Positions 5,010 to 11,749 of a stretch of DNA of 18,399 nt are shown here, piece by piece; position 1 is the stretch's first letter; the number at the start of each line of letters is the position of its first letter. The stretch is from assembly GCA_900751035.1 (NCBI GenBank), contig CAADSF010000245.1, forward strand, positions 1-18,399. The letters are read 5' to 3'. The translations under genes were made by a program, and so were the position numbers. The notes below the pieces were generated by a model, which saw only the letters and a list, made by a program, of their open reading frames with translations, did not search any database and was not told the DNA's origin. The stretch is from an uncultured Oscillospiraceae bacterium (GTDB taxonomy: Bacteria; Bacillota; Clostridia; Oscillospirales; Oscillospiraceae).

Positions 5010-5435
5010 ATGAAAAAAACAGCAGTTATTTACTGGAGCGGCACCGGCAACACCGAGGCCATGGCAAACGCCGTCGCGGAGGGTATGCGTGAGGCAGGCG
5101 CGGAATGCGCCGTCTGGACGCCTGCGGACGTCAGCGCGGACGCAGTGAAGGAACTGGACGCCGCCGCGCTCGGCTGCCCGGCGATGGGCGCTGAGGAACT
5201 GGAAGAGACAGAATTCGCGCCGATGTTCGACGCAGTGAAGGGTGCGCTTGCGGGCAAATCCGTCGGCCTGTTCGGCTCCTATGGCTGGGGCGACGGCGAA
5301 TGGATGCGCACATGGGAGGACGAGTGCAGCTCTGCCGGGATCAGCCGCGTATCCGACAGCGTCATCTGCTGCGAAGCGCCGGACGACGAGGCGCTTGCCG
5401 CCTGCCGCGCGCTGGGCAGGAAGCTGGCCGAATAA
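5010..5435 (+). CDS. Flavodoxin
   Basis: A 141-residue short-chain flavodoxin, a cytoplasmic FMN electron carrier that can replace ferredoxin when iron is scarce. The phosphate loop is SGTGNTE (about residues 10-16), the isoalloxazine contacts lie in CPAMGAEEL (about 57-65) and GSYGWGDGEWM (about 88-98), and the length fits the family. AAAGGAAG lies 8 bases upstream, inside the end of DUF3793. It is the third gene of the operon, and a new promoter starts three bases after its stop with no clear terminator between. Co-transcription with DUF2325 and DUF3793 supports an iron-sparing response. Confidence 0.95.
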   Translation: MKKTAVIYWSGTGNTEAMANAVAEGMREAGAECAVWTPADVSADAVKELDAAALGCPAMGAEELEETEFAPMFDAVKGALAGKSVGLFGSYGWGDGEWMRTWEDECSSAGISRVSDSVICCEAPDDEALAACRALGRKLAE

Positions 5436-5438
5436 CGC

Positions 5439-5467
5439 TTGACAGCGCCGGTTCCCGATGCTATATA
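5439..5467 (+). promoter_or_regulatory. Strong promoter of the B3/B4 gene
   Basis: TTGACA (5439-5444), exactly 17 bases, TATATA (5462-5467), with TGC before the -10. Confidence 0.8.
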
Positions 5468-5499
5468 GTATAGAAAAATAAAATCGGGAGGCGTTTTAA

Positions 5500-6159
5500 A
5501 TGGTACAGATCACAAAAGAGAACGGAATGCAGAGCGCGGGCGTCCCGTTTGCATGGGTCGAGGTGCAGTACCCGGACAAGGCGCAGTGGGACGAGGCGGG
5601 CTTCTATGATATGGTAGAGCGGCACGTCGCCGCGCTGCGGGAGCAGTACCGGGAGTACGTCCGCGCGGATGTGTTCGGACAGAACCCGTATTTCCGCTAT
5701 TTCCGGAAGTTCAAAAAGACGTATCCTGTTATGATGCAGTTCGAATCCGTACTGCTCAAGGGCCGGGAATTTCCGCGCTGGAACCCCGTGACCGCCGTGC
5801 CGTTTCTGGCGGAGCTGGAAACACATATGCTCTGCGGTACGCACGACATTGACCGCCTGATGGGGCCGGTTGAACTGTATCAGGCGGAAGCCAAGGAGCC
5901 GTTCGCAGGTCTGCGCGGCGACGAGGTTCACACCTACCCCGGCGACGTCACCGGACGCGACGCGGGCGGCATCATCTTCAGTATGATCGCCGGCGCGGAC
6001 GCAAGAACGTGTGCGCGGGAAGAAAGCCGCCATGTGTTCTACCCTGTCTTCGGTGTCCCCGGACAGGCTCCCGACGCACTGCAAACTGCGCAGGCGCGTT
6101 TGGCAGAATACGCGGCGCTGCTCTCAAAAGACGCGCAGATCGCCTGTGAATTGATCTGA
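5500..6159 (+). CDS. B3/B4 tRNA-binding-domain protein
   Basis: A 219-residue cytoplasmic protein of the family that resembles the B3/B4 editing domain of the phenylalanyl-tRNA synthetase beta chain. Support comes from the central region NPYFRYFRKFKKTYPVMMQFESVLLKG, then FPRWNPVTAVPFLAELETHMLCGTHDID and the C-terminal GDEVHTYPGDV and GIIFSMIAGADARTCA, the usual order for free-standing members. The family is proposed to act on mischarged aminoacyl-tRNA or to bind tRNA; direct evidence is limited, so the substrate is unknown. GGGAGGCG lies 8 bases before the ATG. It is a monocistron with its own strong promoter and GC-rich terminator. Confidence 0.85.
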   Translation: MVQITKENGMQSAGVPFAWVEVQYPDKAQWDEAGFYDMVERHVAALREQYREYVRADVFGQNPYFRYFRKFKKTYPVMMQFESVLLKGREFPRWNPVTAVPFLAELETHMLCGTHDIDRLMGPVELYQAEAKEPFAGLRGDEVHTYPGDVTGRDAGGIIFSMIAGADARTCAREESRHVFYPVFGVPGQAPDALQTAQARLAEYAALLSKDAQIACELI

Positions 6160-6164
6160 AAAAC

Positions 6165-6198
6165 GCGGCGGCCGGGCTTCCCGGCCGCCGCAGGTTTG
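6165..6198 (+). terminator. Terminator after the B3/B4 gene
   Basis: GCGGCGGCCGGG (6165-6176) and its perfect complement (6180-6191) form a 12-bp GC stem with a three-base loop, followed by a weak T-rich tail (TTTGTT). Confidence 0.75.
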
Positions 6199-6470
6199 TT
6201 GCGGTTGGCGATACACGTTTCAATGTAAGAACTCTTCTTAAAAATTTGCGGCTGCGGCTCTGCTTTTTCTTTTGCTTCTCCAAAAGAAAAAGCAGCAAAA
6301 AGAAAATGAGCGGGGGGATTTCGATTTCCTCCCGGAGCCCCCTTGAAGCGACCAGAAAAACCCCTTCGGTTTTTCTGGACTTTTCCCGCGAAGTTTGAGG
6401 CAGCTCAAAATTTCCAACATTTCTCGAAAAGAGCTTCGCAGGGGCCGATGCCTACATTAACCCGCGCAGG
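6192..6470. repeat. Hairpin-rich spacer without a credible gene
   Basis: Two perfect hairpins dominate: TGCTTTTTCTTTTG (6261-6274) with 6281-6294, 14 bp, and CCAGAAAAACC (6352-6362) with 6368-6378, 11 bp. The rest is a G-run/C-run stretch (6311-6342) and an AGGGGCCGATGCCTACAT remnant (about 6441-6458) resembling the start of the palindromic unit. The 125-codon frame from 6343 crosses hairpins and repeats and has no ribosome site. Confidence 0.7.
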
Positions 6471-6643
6471 ATGCAGCTTTTTTACGGTAATTCTCGGAAA
6501 ATTCGTAACTTCTCATTGGGCCGACAGAGTCGTCGGCCCCTACGGCGAGATTTCGATGCACTCGTACCCCTGTAGGGGCGGACGACTCTGTCCGCCCGCA
6601 GGACGCACCGCTTTTTACGGGAATCTGCGGCGAATCCGTACTG
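6471..6643. repeat. Palindromic intergenic repeat cluster B
   Basis: Same parts as the cluster after spo0A, in mirrored order: a minus-strand 40-base module (6471-6510), a minus-strand 27-base unit (6518-6544), a plus-strand unit (6571-6597, starting TGTAGGGGCGGAC), then another minus-strand module (6608-6643). In both clusters a plus-type unit precedes the module and a minus-type unit follows it once orientation is accounted for, so unit and module seem to move or evolve together. Confidence 0.8.
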
Positions 6644-6928
6644 CCTCGCAAACTTCGAATGCAAGGCGTTTTTATCGCAGCCATTCAAACGCAGCTGCTC
6701 GCAAATCAGGTGTACCGTAACAGGCGGCGCGTACCATAGTGCCTGTAGGGTGGCTCGGTGTGTTCGCAGCGACAAAAAAATCGGTGCTCACCGAAACAGC
6801 ACCTGCAGTATGCACCAAACGTACCCTAGCGCCCTTTTCTCCCCTATCTTTTCCCGCGCAAGGGAAAAGATAGGGCCGTCGGAGACATGACCAGCCTGCT
6901 GGAACCGGACAGCTTCCAAACAAACGAA
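6644..6928. other. Spacer with short repeats and a 14-bp hairpin
   Basis: It holds two similar stretches, GCGTACCATAGTGCC (6727 region) and ACGTACCCTAGCGCC (6820 region), the palindrome TCGGTGCTCACCGA (6781-6794), and a perfect hairpin CCCTATCTTTTCCC (6842-6855) with 6862-6875. The hairpin has no T-run. I see no gene on either strand. Confidence 0.6.
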
Positions 6929-6956
6929 CGCGGCGTCCGAACATTCAGACGCCGCG
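6924..6956 (-). terminator. Terminator of the dNK-murI operon
   Basis: A 9-bp GC-rich stem, 6948-6956 with 6929-6937, lies eight bases after the murI stop on the minus strand and runs into TTCGTTTGTTTGG. Confidence 0.75.
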
Positions 6957-6963
6957 TGTGCTT

Positions 6964-7746
6964 TTATTCATCCCGGTACCGGAACAGCGCCCGGCTGAGG
7001 GCGAGGATTTCCGGCTCGTCGAGGGAATTTTCGAAAACTGCCGTGCCCGGTTCGCCGCCTTGGCGCAGCATACCGCTCTGCGCAAGCTTTCGCTCAAGCT
7101 GCATTGCGACGCCGTGGCTGCCGTCCATGATCTCCGGCCCCGGCCCGACGATTCTGCGGATTGCGCCCGTTAGAAACGGATAGTGCGTGCAGCCGAGCAC
7201 GATCCCATCGACCGGCTCGCGCAGGTACGGCGCGAGCTTACCTTCCAGATACGCCTCTACCGCGCTCCCGCGCAGTTCCCCGCGCTCAACAAATTCCATC
7301 AGGCCCTCGCACGGCAGGCCGGTGATCTGCGCCCGGTCGTCAAACTGGCGCTTGAGCGCCTGAAATTTCTCCTGCCGGATGGTCATCGGCGTCGCCATGA
7401 CCAGAATTCTGCCGCCGGGGTATTTCTCCACGGCTGGCTTGAGCGCGGGCTCTGTTCCGATGACGGGGATGTCGGGGTAGGCTTGCCGCAGCAGGCCGAT
7501 GGCGGCGGATGTCGCGGTGTTGCAGGCCACGACGATGGCCTTGGCCCCGGCGCTGACCAGATGCTCCGCCACCGCAAGGCTCAGAGCCTGAATCTGCGCT
7601 TCGCTCTTGACGCCGTAAGGCGCGTGGAGCGAGTCGCCGTAGTACAGATAGTTTTCCTGCGGCAGCAGCCGCACCGTCTCGCGCAGGACGCTGATCCCGC
7701 CGAGGCCGGAGTCAAAAAACGCGACAGGGCGATCCTGCTTCTGCAT
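6964..7746 (-). CDS. murI: Glutamate racemase MurI
   Basis: A 260-residue cytoplasmic enzyme converting L- to D-glutamate for peptidoglycan. The three signature motifs are present: FFDSGLGG (about residues 10-17), VVACNTATS with catalytic C75, and LGCTHYPF with catalytic C186. ATG 7746 was chosen because GGAGG lies 7 bases upstream; the in-frame GTG at 7752 is only one base from it. The gene begins two bases after the stop of the kinase gene, so the pair forms one operon. The length is normal and no key residue is missing. Pairing with a nucleoside kinase has no obvious pathway logic. Confidence 0.97.
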   Translation of the reverse strand: MQKQDRPVAFFDSGLGGISVLRETVRLLPQENYLYYGDSLHAPYGVKSEAQIQALSLAVAEHLVSAGAKAIVVACNTATSAAIGLLRQAYPDIPVIGTEPALKPAVEKYPGGRILVMATPMTIRQEKFQALKRQFDDRAQITGLPCEGLMEFVERGELRGSAVEAYLEGKLAPYLREPVDGIVLGCTHYPFLTGAIRRIVGPGPEIMDGSHGVAMQLERKLAQSGMLRQGGEPGTAVFENSLDEPEILALSRALFRYRDE

Positions 7747-7748
7747 AC

Positions 7749-8342
7749 TCACGCCTCCAAAAACCGCACGATCTCATTCAGATCGTATTCCCCGCCGTCC
7801 ATGTTGATGCGCAGCGTCCGCTCCGGCGGGAGCGTTTCGGCCCATTCGTCGTAAAGCTCCTTGAGCTCATACACATACATGAGGTCGAGATCGTCCTCGT
7901 ATTCCCGTCCGCGCTGGCGCATGTGCTCGATGATCGTGCTGACGGAGCAGTCGAGATAGAGATATTTGTCGACCGGCGGCATCAGCGACGCGATGCCGTT
8001 TGCCAGCTTGCAGAGGATGCCGTATTCGTCCTGCGTCAGATCCTGCTGGTTCAGGCGGTATTTCGCGATGACCAGATTCTCCAGAAACGCGCGGTCGAAG
8101 AAGAAAAACTCGGCGCCGCCGACCTCCGGCCGCCACTTCTCATCGTCAAAATAGAGCGAGAGGAAGCTCACCTGCGAGTGAAACGACCAGCGTTTGGAAT
8201 CGGAATAGTATTCGTTGATATAGGGGTTGTCCTGCGGACGCTCCTCATGGAACGCGGCGCGCGGGCCGAAATATGCGGTGAGCCGCTGCAGAAGCGTCGT
8301 CTTTCCCGCACCGACAGTTCCGCAGATCGCGATGTACTTCAT
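7749..8342 (-). CDS. Deoxynucleoside kinase
   Basis: A 197-residue kinase of the dNK/dGK-dAK family, phosphorylating salvaged deoxynucleosides in the cytoplasm. A P-loop GTVGAGKT lies at residues 8-15, EERPQDNPY (34-41) near the substrate, the DRA motif at 83-85 (FFFDRAFLENL), and an Arg-rich lid RQRGREYE at 142-149. ATG 8342 follows GGAGG by 9 bases; an upstream in-frame start at 8369 has no such site. The base preference cannot be read from sequence. It is followed by murI in the same operon and is divergent from nrdG and dut, two other deoxynucleotide genes. Confidence 0.9.
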   Translation of the reverse strand: MKYIAICGTVGAGKTTLLQRLTAYFGPRAAFHEERPQDNPYINEYYSDSKRWSFHSQVSFLSLYFDDEKWRPEVGGAEFFFFDRAFLENLVIAKYRLNQQDLTQDEYGILCKLANGIASLMPPVDKYLYLDCSVSTIIEHMRQRGREYEDDLDLMYVYELKELYDEWAETLPPERTLRINMDGGEYDLNEIVRFLEA

Positions 8343-8380
8343 ATCCGCCCGCCTCCTTCGTTTACACAAAACGCTTTTCT

Positions 8381-8409
8381 ATTCTACAACATCCAGCCGG
8401 TGGAAGCAA
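8381..8409 (-). promoter_or_regulatory. Promoter of the dNK-murI operon
   Basis: On the minus strand TTGCTT (8409-8404), 17 bases, TAGAAT (8386-8381), about 40 bases before the kinase start codon. It is back-to-back with the nrdG promoter. Confidence 0.7.
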
Positions 8410-8442
8410 GATGCAAAACTGCCGAAAAACACGGCGTCCCGC

Positions 8443-8471
8443 TTGCAAAGCTCCCGGCGGCATGATACGAT
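8443..8471 (+). promoter_or_regulatory. Promoter of the nrdG-dut-amidohydrolase operon
   Basis: TTGCAA (8443-8448), 17 bases, TACGAT (8466-8471), with TG before the -10. Its -35 is 33 bases from the divergent -35. Confidence 0.65.
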
Positions 8472-8493
8472 AATAAAAAAGGAGGATGCTGCA

Positions 8494-9021
8494 ATGAACT
8501 ACGCGGCGATCAAAAACTGCGATATTGCCAACGGACCCGGCGTGCGGGTCAGTCTGTTCGTCTCCGGCTGCCGCCACCACTGCAGGGACTGCTTCAATCC
8601 CGAAACGTGGGATTTTGCCTATGGCGAACCGTTCGACGGGGCTGTGATCGATAAAATCCTCGCCATGCTGGCCCCCGGCTATATCCGGGGCATCACGTAT
8701 CTCGGCGGCGAGCCGTTCGAGCCGGAGAACCAGCCGGGGCTGCTGGAGCTTTCGCGCAGGATCCGGGCGGCCTATCCAGAAAAATCCATCTGGTCATTTA
8801 CCGGCTATCTCTTTGACCGCGACATTCTGGCAAAGAAGCTTGGCCCGTGGGAGGTCACGCAGGAGCTTTTATCCTATCTCGACGTGCTGGTCGACGGGCC
8901 GTTTGTCGCGGAGCTTAAAAATCTGAACCTGCGCTTCCGGGGCTCGTCCAATCAGCGGCTGATTGACGTGCCCGCAAGTCTGAAAACCGGCGCCGTCGTC
9001 CTCTGGGACGAGCGGCAGTAG
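8494..9021 (+). CDS. nrdG: Anaerobic ribonucleotide reductase activating protein NrdG
   Basis: A 175-residue radical SAM enzyme. It generates the glycyl radical on the class III reductase NrdD, which makes deoxynucleotides without oxygen. The cluster motif is C26-x3-C30-x2-C33 (SGCRHHCRDCFNPETW), GGEPF (71-75) is the SAM-binding turn, and the N-terminal CDIANGPGVRVSLF is typical of NrdG. AAAAGGAGG lies 8 bases before the ATG. nrdD is not adjacent, as it is in many genomes, so it should lie elsewhere. A possible alternative is another glycyl-radical activase, but the short length and lack of extra ferredoxin Cys fit NrdG. dut follows after 10 bases. Confidence 0.92.
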   Translation: MNYAAIKNCDIANGPGVRVSLFVSGCRHHCRDCFNPETWDFAYGEPFDGAVIDKILAMLAPGYIRGITYLGGEPFEPENQPGLLELSRRIRAAYPEKSIWSFTGYLFDRDILAKKLGPWEVTQELLSYLDVLVDGPFVAELKNLNLRFRGSSNQRLIDVPASLKTGAVVLWDERQ

Positions 9022-9031
9022 GAGGAAATCT

Positions 9032-9463
9032 ATGCCTGTGATCAAAATCCATTATTTTTCCGATGACCTGCCCCGTCTGCAAAAAACGGACAAGGGCGAT
9101 TGGATTGATCTGTACTGCGCCGAGACCATGGCGCTTCACGCGGGGGAGTTTGCGCTTGTCCCGCTGGGCGTGTCGATGCAGCTGCCGGAGGGATACGAGG
9201 CCCGCACGGCCCCGCGTTCGTCCACGTTCAAACGCTGGGGAATCTTACAGGCCAACTCTGTCGGCGTGATCGACAACAGCTACTGCGGCACGAACGACGA
9301 ATGGAAGCTGCCGGTCTACGCCACGCGCGACACTGTAATTGAAAAGGGCGACCGCATCTGCCAGTTCCGCATCTACGAGGTGCAGCCGCCGATCGATTTT
9401 GAAGAATGCGATACGCTTTCTGACACCGACCGGGGAGGCTTCGGCTCGACCGGCGTGCGCTGA
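9032..9463 (+). CDS. dut: dUTP diphosphatase (Dut)
   Basis: A 143-residue trimeric-type dUTPase, which hydrolyses dUTP to dUMP and pyrophosphate, keeping uracil out of DNA and supplying thymidylate synthesis. Motif 2 is APRSSTFKRWGI (60-71), motif 3 GVIDNSYCG with the catalytic Asp81, motif 4 KGDRICQF (105-112) and the flexible C-terminal motif 5 RGGFGSTG (134-141). The length is standard. A dCTP deaminase is less likely because motif 3 and motif 5 are of dUTPase type. AGGAGGAAATCT precedes the ATG, overlapping the nrdG stop, so the two genes are in one operon. Confidence 0.95.
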   Translation: MPVIKIHYFSDDLPRLQKTDKGDWIDLYCAETMALHAGEFALVPLGVSMQLPEGYEARTAPRSSTFKRWGILQANSVGVIDNSYCGTNDEWKLPVYATRDTVIEKGDRICQFRIYEVQPPIDFEECDTLSDTDRGGFGSTGVR

Positions 9464-9507
9464 TTGTTTGAAAACGATACTCCGATATAAGAAAGGACGA
9501 TTTGATT

Positions 9508-10881
9508 ATGAAAACGTTGCTTAAGGGCGGTACGGTCGTCTCCGCGGCGGGCTCCCGTATCGCGGACGTGCTGGTGGACGGCGAGAAGATCGCCGCTGTC
9601 GGCGAAGGGCTGGAAGCAGAAGGCGCAAAGGTCGTGGATGTGCGCGGCAAGCTGCTCTTCCCTGGCTTTATCGACGCGCATACGCATTTTGACCTCGACG
9701 TCTGCAACACCACGACCGCCGACAATTTTGACACCGGCACGCGCAGCGCCATTCACGGCGGCACAACGATGGTCATTGATTTCGCCTGCCCGAATAAGGG
9801 CGAAACGCTGGACTACGGCTTAAAGCTCTGGCACAAAAAGGCCGATGGCCGGTCGAGCTGCGATTACAGCTTCCACATGACCATCGACGACTGGAACGAG
9901 GGCATCAAAAACGAAATTCCGGCCATGTTTGAAGCCGGTATCCCGTCATTCAAGATGTACATGACATATCCTGCCATGATGATCGGCGATCAGGATCTGT
10001 TCTCCGCGCTGCTGGAGCTGAAAAAATACGGCGGCATCGCGGGCGTTCACTGTGAAAACGCGGGCGTGATTGACGCGCTGATCGCACAGCACAAGGCGGA
10101 AGGGAAGACGGCCCCGTCGTCCCATCCCGAATGCCGCCCGAATCCGCTTGAGGCGGAGGCCGTGGCCCATCTGCTGCGCATTGCGGAGGTCGCGGATGTT
10201 CCCATCGTGATCGTGCATCTGAGCACGAAGGAAGCGCTGCTCGAAGTCATGCACGCGCGTGAACGCGGGCAGAAGGTCTATGTTGAGACGTGCCCGCACT
10301 ATCTGCTTCTGGACGACAGCGTCTATTATCAGGAGGAGTATTCCGCTTCCGCCCGCTATATCTGTGCGCCGCCCATGCGTAAAAAGGCGGATCAGGCGGT
10401 TTTGTGGAAGGCGCTTGCCAACGGCAGCATCCAGACTGTCTCGACCGACCATTGCAGCTTTACGCTGCAGCAGAAGGACGCCGGACGCGGCGACTTTACG
10501 AAGATTCCCGGCGGTCTTCCCGGCGTGGAGACACGCGGCGAACTGCTCTATACCGCAGGCGTGGCCGAGGGCCGCATCACGAAGGAGCAGATGTGCGCCC
10601 TGCTGTCAGAAAACCCTGCCCGGCTTTATGGCGCGTACCCGCGCAAGGGCGTGATCGCGCCCGGCAGCGACGCGGACATCGTCGTCTACGACCCTGAGGC
10701 CGACTCGGTCATCACCGCGCAGACACAGCTTTCCGCCGCAGGCTACACGCCTTATGAGGGCTTCAAGACCAGGGGTTCCATTGCACAGGTCTATCTGCGC
10801 GGCACGCTCGCCGTCGACCACGGCGAGATGAAGACCGGGCCGATCGGCACGTACATCCCGCGCCATCCGGGAAGCCTGTAA
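9508..10881 (+). CDS. Dihydropyrimidinase/hydantoinase-type cyclic amidohydrolase
   Basis: A 457-residue metal-dependent amidohydrolase that opens cyclic ureides such as dihydrouracil or hydantoins. Metal ligands are visible: H58 and H60 (DAHTHFD), the carbamylated lysine K149 (SFKMYMTY), H181 (GVHCEN), H237 (IVHLST) and D314 (STDHCSF). The tyrosine in MTYPAM (Y154) is at the usual substrate position. ATG 9508 was chosen over the in-frame TTG 9502, which sits too close to GAAAGGA (9491-9497). It lies 44 bases after dut, possibly with a weak own promoter (TTGTTT 9464, TATAAG 9486). Without neighbouring pathway genes (dihydropyrimidine dehydrogenase, beta-ureidopropionase), substrate use is unproven. 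Confidence 0.92.
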   Translation: MKTLLKGGTVVSAAGSRIADVLVDGEKIAAVGEGLEAEGAKVVDVRGKLLFPGFIDAHTHFDLDVCNTTTADNFDTGTRSAIHGGTTMVIDFACPNKGETLDYGLKLWHKKADGRSSCDYSFHMTIDDWNEGIKNEIPAMFEAGIPSFKMYMTYPAMMIGDQDLFSALLELKKYGGIAGVHCENAGVIDALIAQHKAEGKTAPSSHPECRPNPLEAEAVAHLLRIAEVADVPIVIVHLSTKEALLEVMHARERGQKVYVETCPHYLLLDDSVYYQEEYSASARYICAPPMRKKADQAVLWKALANGSIQTVSTDHCSFTLQQKDAGRGDFTKIPGGLPGVETRGELLYTAGVAEGRITKEQMCALLSENPARLYGAYPRKGVIAPGSDADIVVYDPEADSVITAQTQLSAAGYTPYEGFKTRGSIAQVYLRGTLAVDHGEMKTGPIGTYIPRHPGSL

Positions 10882-10894
10882 GCATAAGCGCAGC

Positions 10895-10914
10895 GCCCAA
10901 GGCTCCTCTTGGGC
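10895..10914 (+). terminator. Weak hairpin after the amidohydrolase gene
   Basis: GCCCAAG (10895-10901) and CTTGGGC (10908-10914) form a 7-bp stem 14 bases after the stop. No T-run follows, so termination is uncertain; the large inverted repeat next to it may contribute. Confidence 0.4.
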
Positions 10915-10916
10915 AC

Positions 10917-11033
10917 AAGGGGAGCTGGCCCGAAGGGCCTGAGGGGATTCGAACGCTGCATATTTCGGAGCAGTCCGTAATTCGTAACTACACTACGGAA
11001 TCCCCTCAGTCAGCTTCGCTGACAGCTCCCCTT
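10917..11033. repeat. 117-bp inverted-repeat element with nested hairpins
   Basis: The ends are AAGGGGAGCTG (10917-10927) and its complement (11023-11033); inner arms CTGAGGGGATTC (10939-10950) and complement (10998-11009) continue the stem. Each arm also holds its own small hairpin: GGCCC/GGGCC in the left, GTCAGC/GCTGAC in the right. The 47-base centre carries no gene. It looks like a short non-coding mobile or REP-type element, a kind common between genes of GC-rich gut Clostridia. Confidence 0.75.
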
Positions 11034-11113
11034 TGTTCAAAGTGGAGCCTTTGGTGCGCTGCAAATTCCGAAGCACTCTGAGATTTGCGGCCCGCCCTTT
11101 CCAGCGTTTTTTC

Positions 11114-11166
11114 AAAAAACCGCTTCCCATTCTCATGCATGGCATGACAACGGGAGGCGGTTTTTT
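11114..11166. terminator. Bidirectional terminator with three-part stem
   Basis: AAAAAACCGC (11114-11123) pairs with GCGGTTTTTT (11157-11166), TCCC with GGGA inside it, and the loop holds a further hairpin TCATGC/GCATGA. It has T-runs in both directions and ends the rpiB-Nudix transcript on the minus strand. Confidence 0.85.
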
Positions 11167-11179
11167 ATATTCCTGCCGC

Positions 11180-11749
11180 TCAGGTTTGCCGGGCGGCTTT
11201 TTCCATGAGCTTCTGATAGACCGGGCGCATGGCGGGCTCGGAGACGGACGGCAGAACGTCCTGCACGGAAAGCCAGCGGACGGCGCTGTTTTCGTCCGGC
11301 TTGCAGCGGATGGGAGAGGTGTCGTCGGCTTCCAGCAGATACGTTGCGTTCAGGTGCAGATGGGCGCAGACGAATTTCCCGCGCTTGACGTGCGGCGCGA
11401 CGTGCAGGATTTCGAGCGAGAAAATTTCCGGGGAGACGGGTGCGGCCTGAATCCCGGATTCCTCGTTCGCTTCGCGAAGAGCGACGGAAAGAAGGTCTGC
11501 TTCTCCGTCGGCGTGCCCGCCGAGCCAGGCCCAGGACTGGTAGAGATTGTGATAGGCCATGAGCACCTTCGTCCTGTCCGGGTTTACGATCCAGCAGGAG
11601 GCGGTAAAGTGCGCCGTAGCGTTTTCGCGCGTAAGGAGATCGGAGAAGCAGTCCATGTCGGCCAGCATCTGCCGCCGGTCGGCTTCCTCCTGCTCGTTCC
11701 AGGGCGCGAACGCCTCGATCTGCGTGCGCAGGCGGGTAAGATCACGCAT
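11180..11749 (-). CDS. Nudix hydrolase
   Basis: A 189-residue Nudix-fold pyrophosphohydrolase. The Nudix box is at about residues 77-100: GGHADGEADLLSVAL then REANEESGI. The REANEESG core with its metal-binding glutamates is intact, but the first Glu of the consensus (G-x5-E) is shifted by one, with Ala at the exact position. About 45 N-terminal residues precede the first Nudix strand (FTASCWIVN), a common clostridial layout for proteins loosely described as NTP or NDP-sugar hydrolases. The substrate is unknown. Its start overlaps the end of rpiB by eight bases and lacks a clear ribosome site, so it depends on rpiB translation. Confidence 0.88.
   Translation of the reverse strand: MRDLTRLRTQIEAFAPWNEQEEADRRQMLADMDCFSDLLTRENATAHFTASCWIVNPDRTKVLMAYHNLYQSWAWLGGHADGEADLLSVALREANEESGIQAAPVSPEIFSLEILHVAPHVKRGKFVCAHLHLNATYLLEADDTSPIRCKPDENSAVRWLSVQDVLPSVSEPAMRPVYQKLMEKAARQT

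Noticed and set aside
6343..6720. 125-codon plus-strand frame between the B3/B4 gene and murI
   Set aside because: It crosses a perfect hairpin and the repeat cluster and shows no protein-like composition.
10941..11007. tRNA-like pattern on the minus strand: GTTCGAATCCCCTC at the end and GAGGGGA at the beginning
   Set aside because: The 7-bp acceptor-like pairing and TTCGAA loop are present, but there is no room for a T-stem between them and no cloverleaf forms. The match comes from the arms of the inverted repeat.
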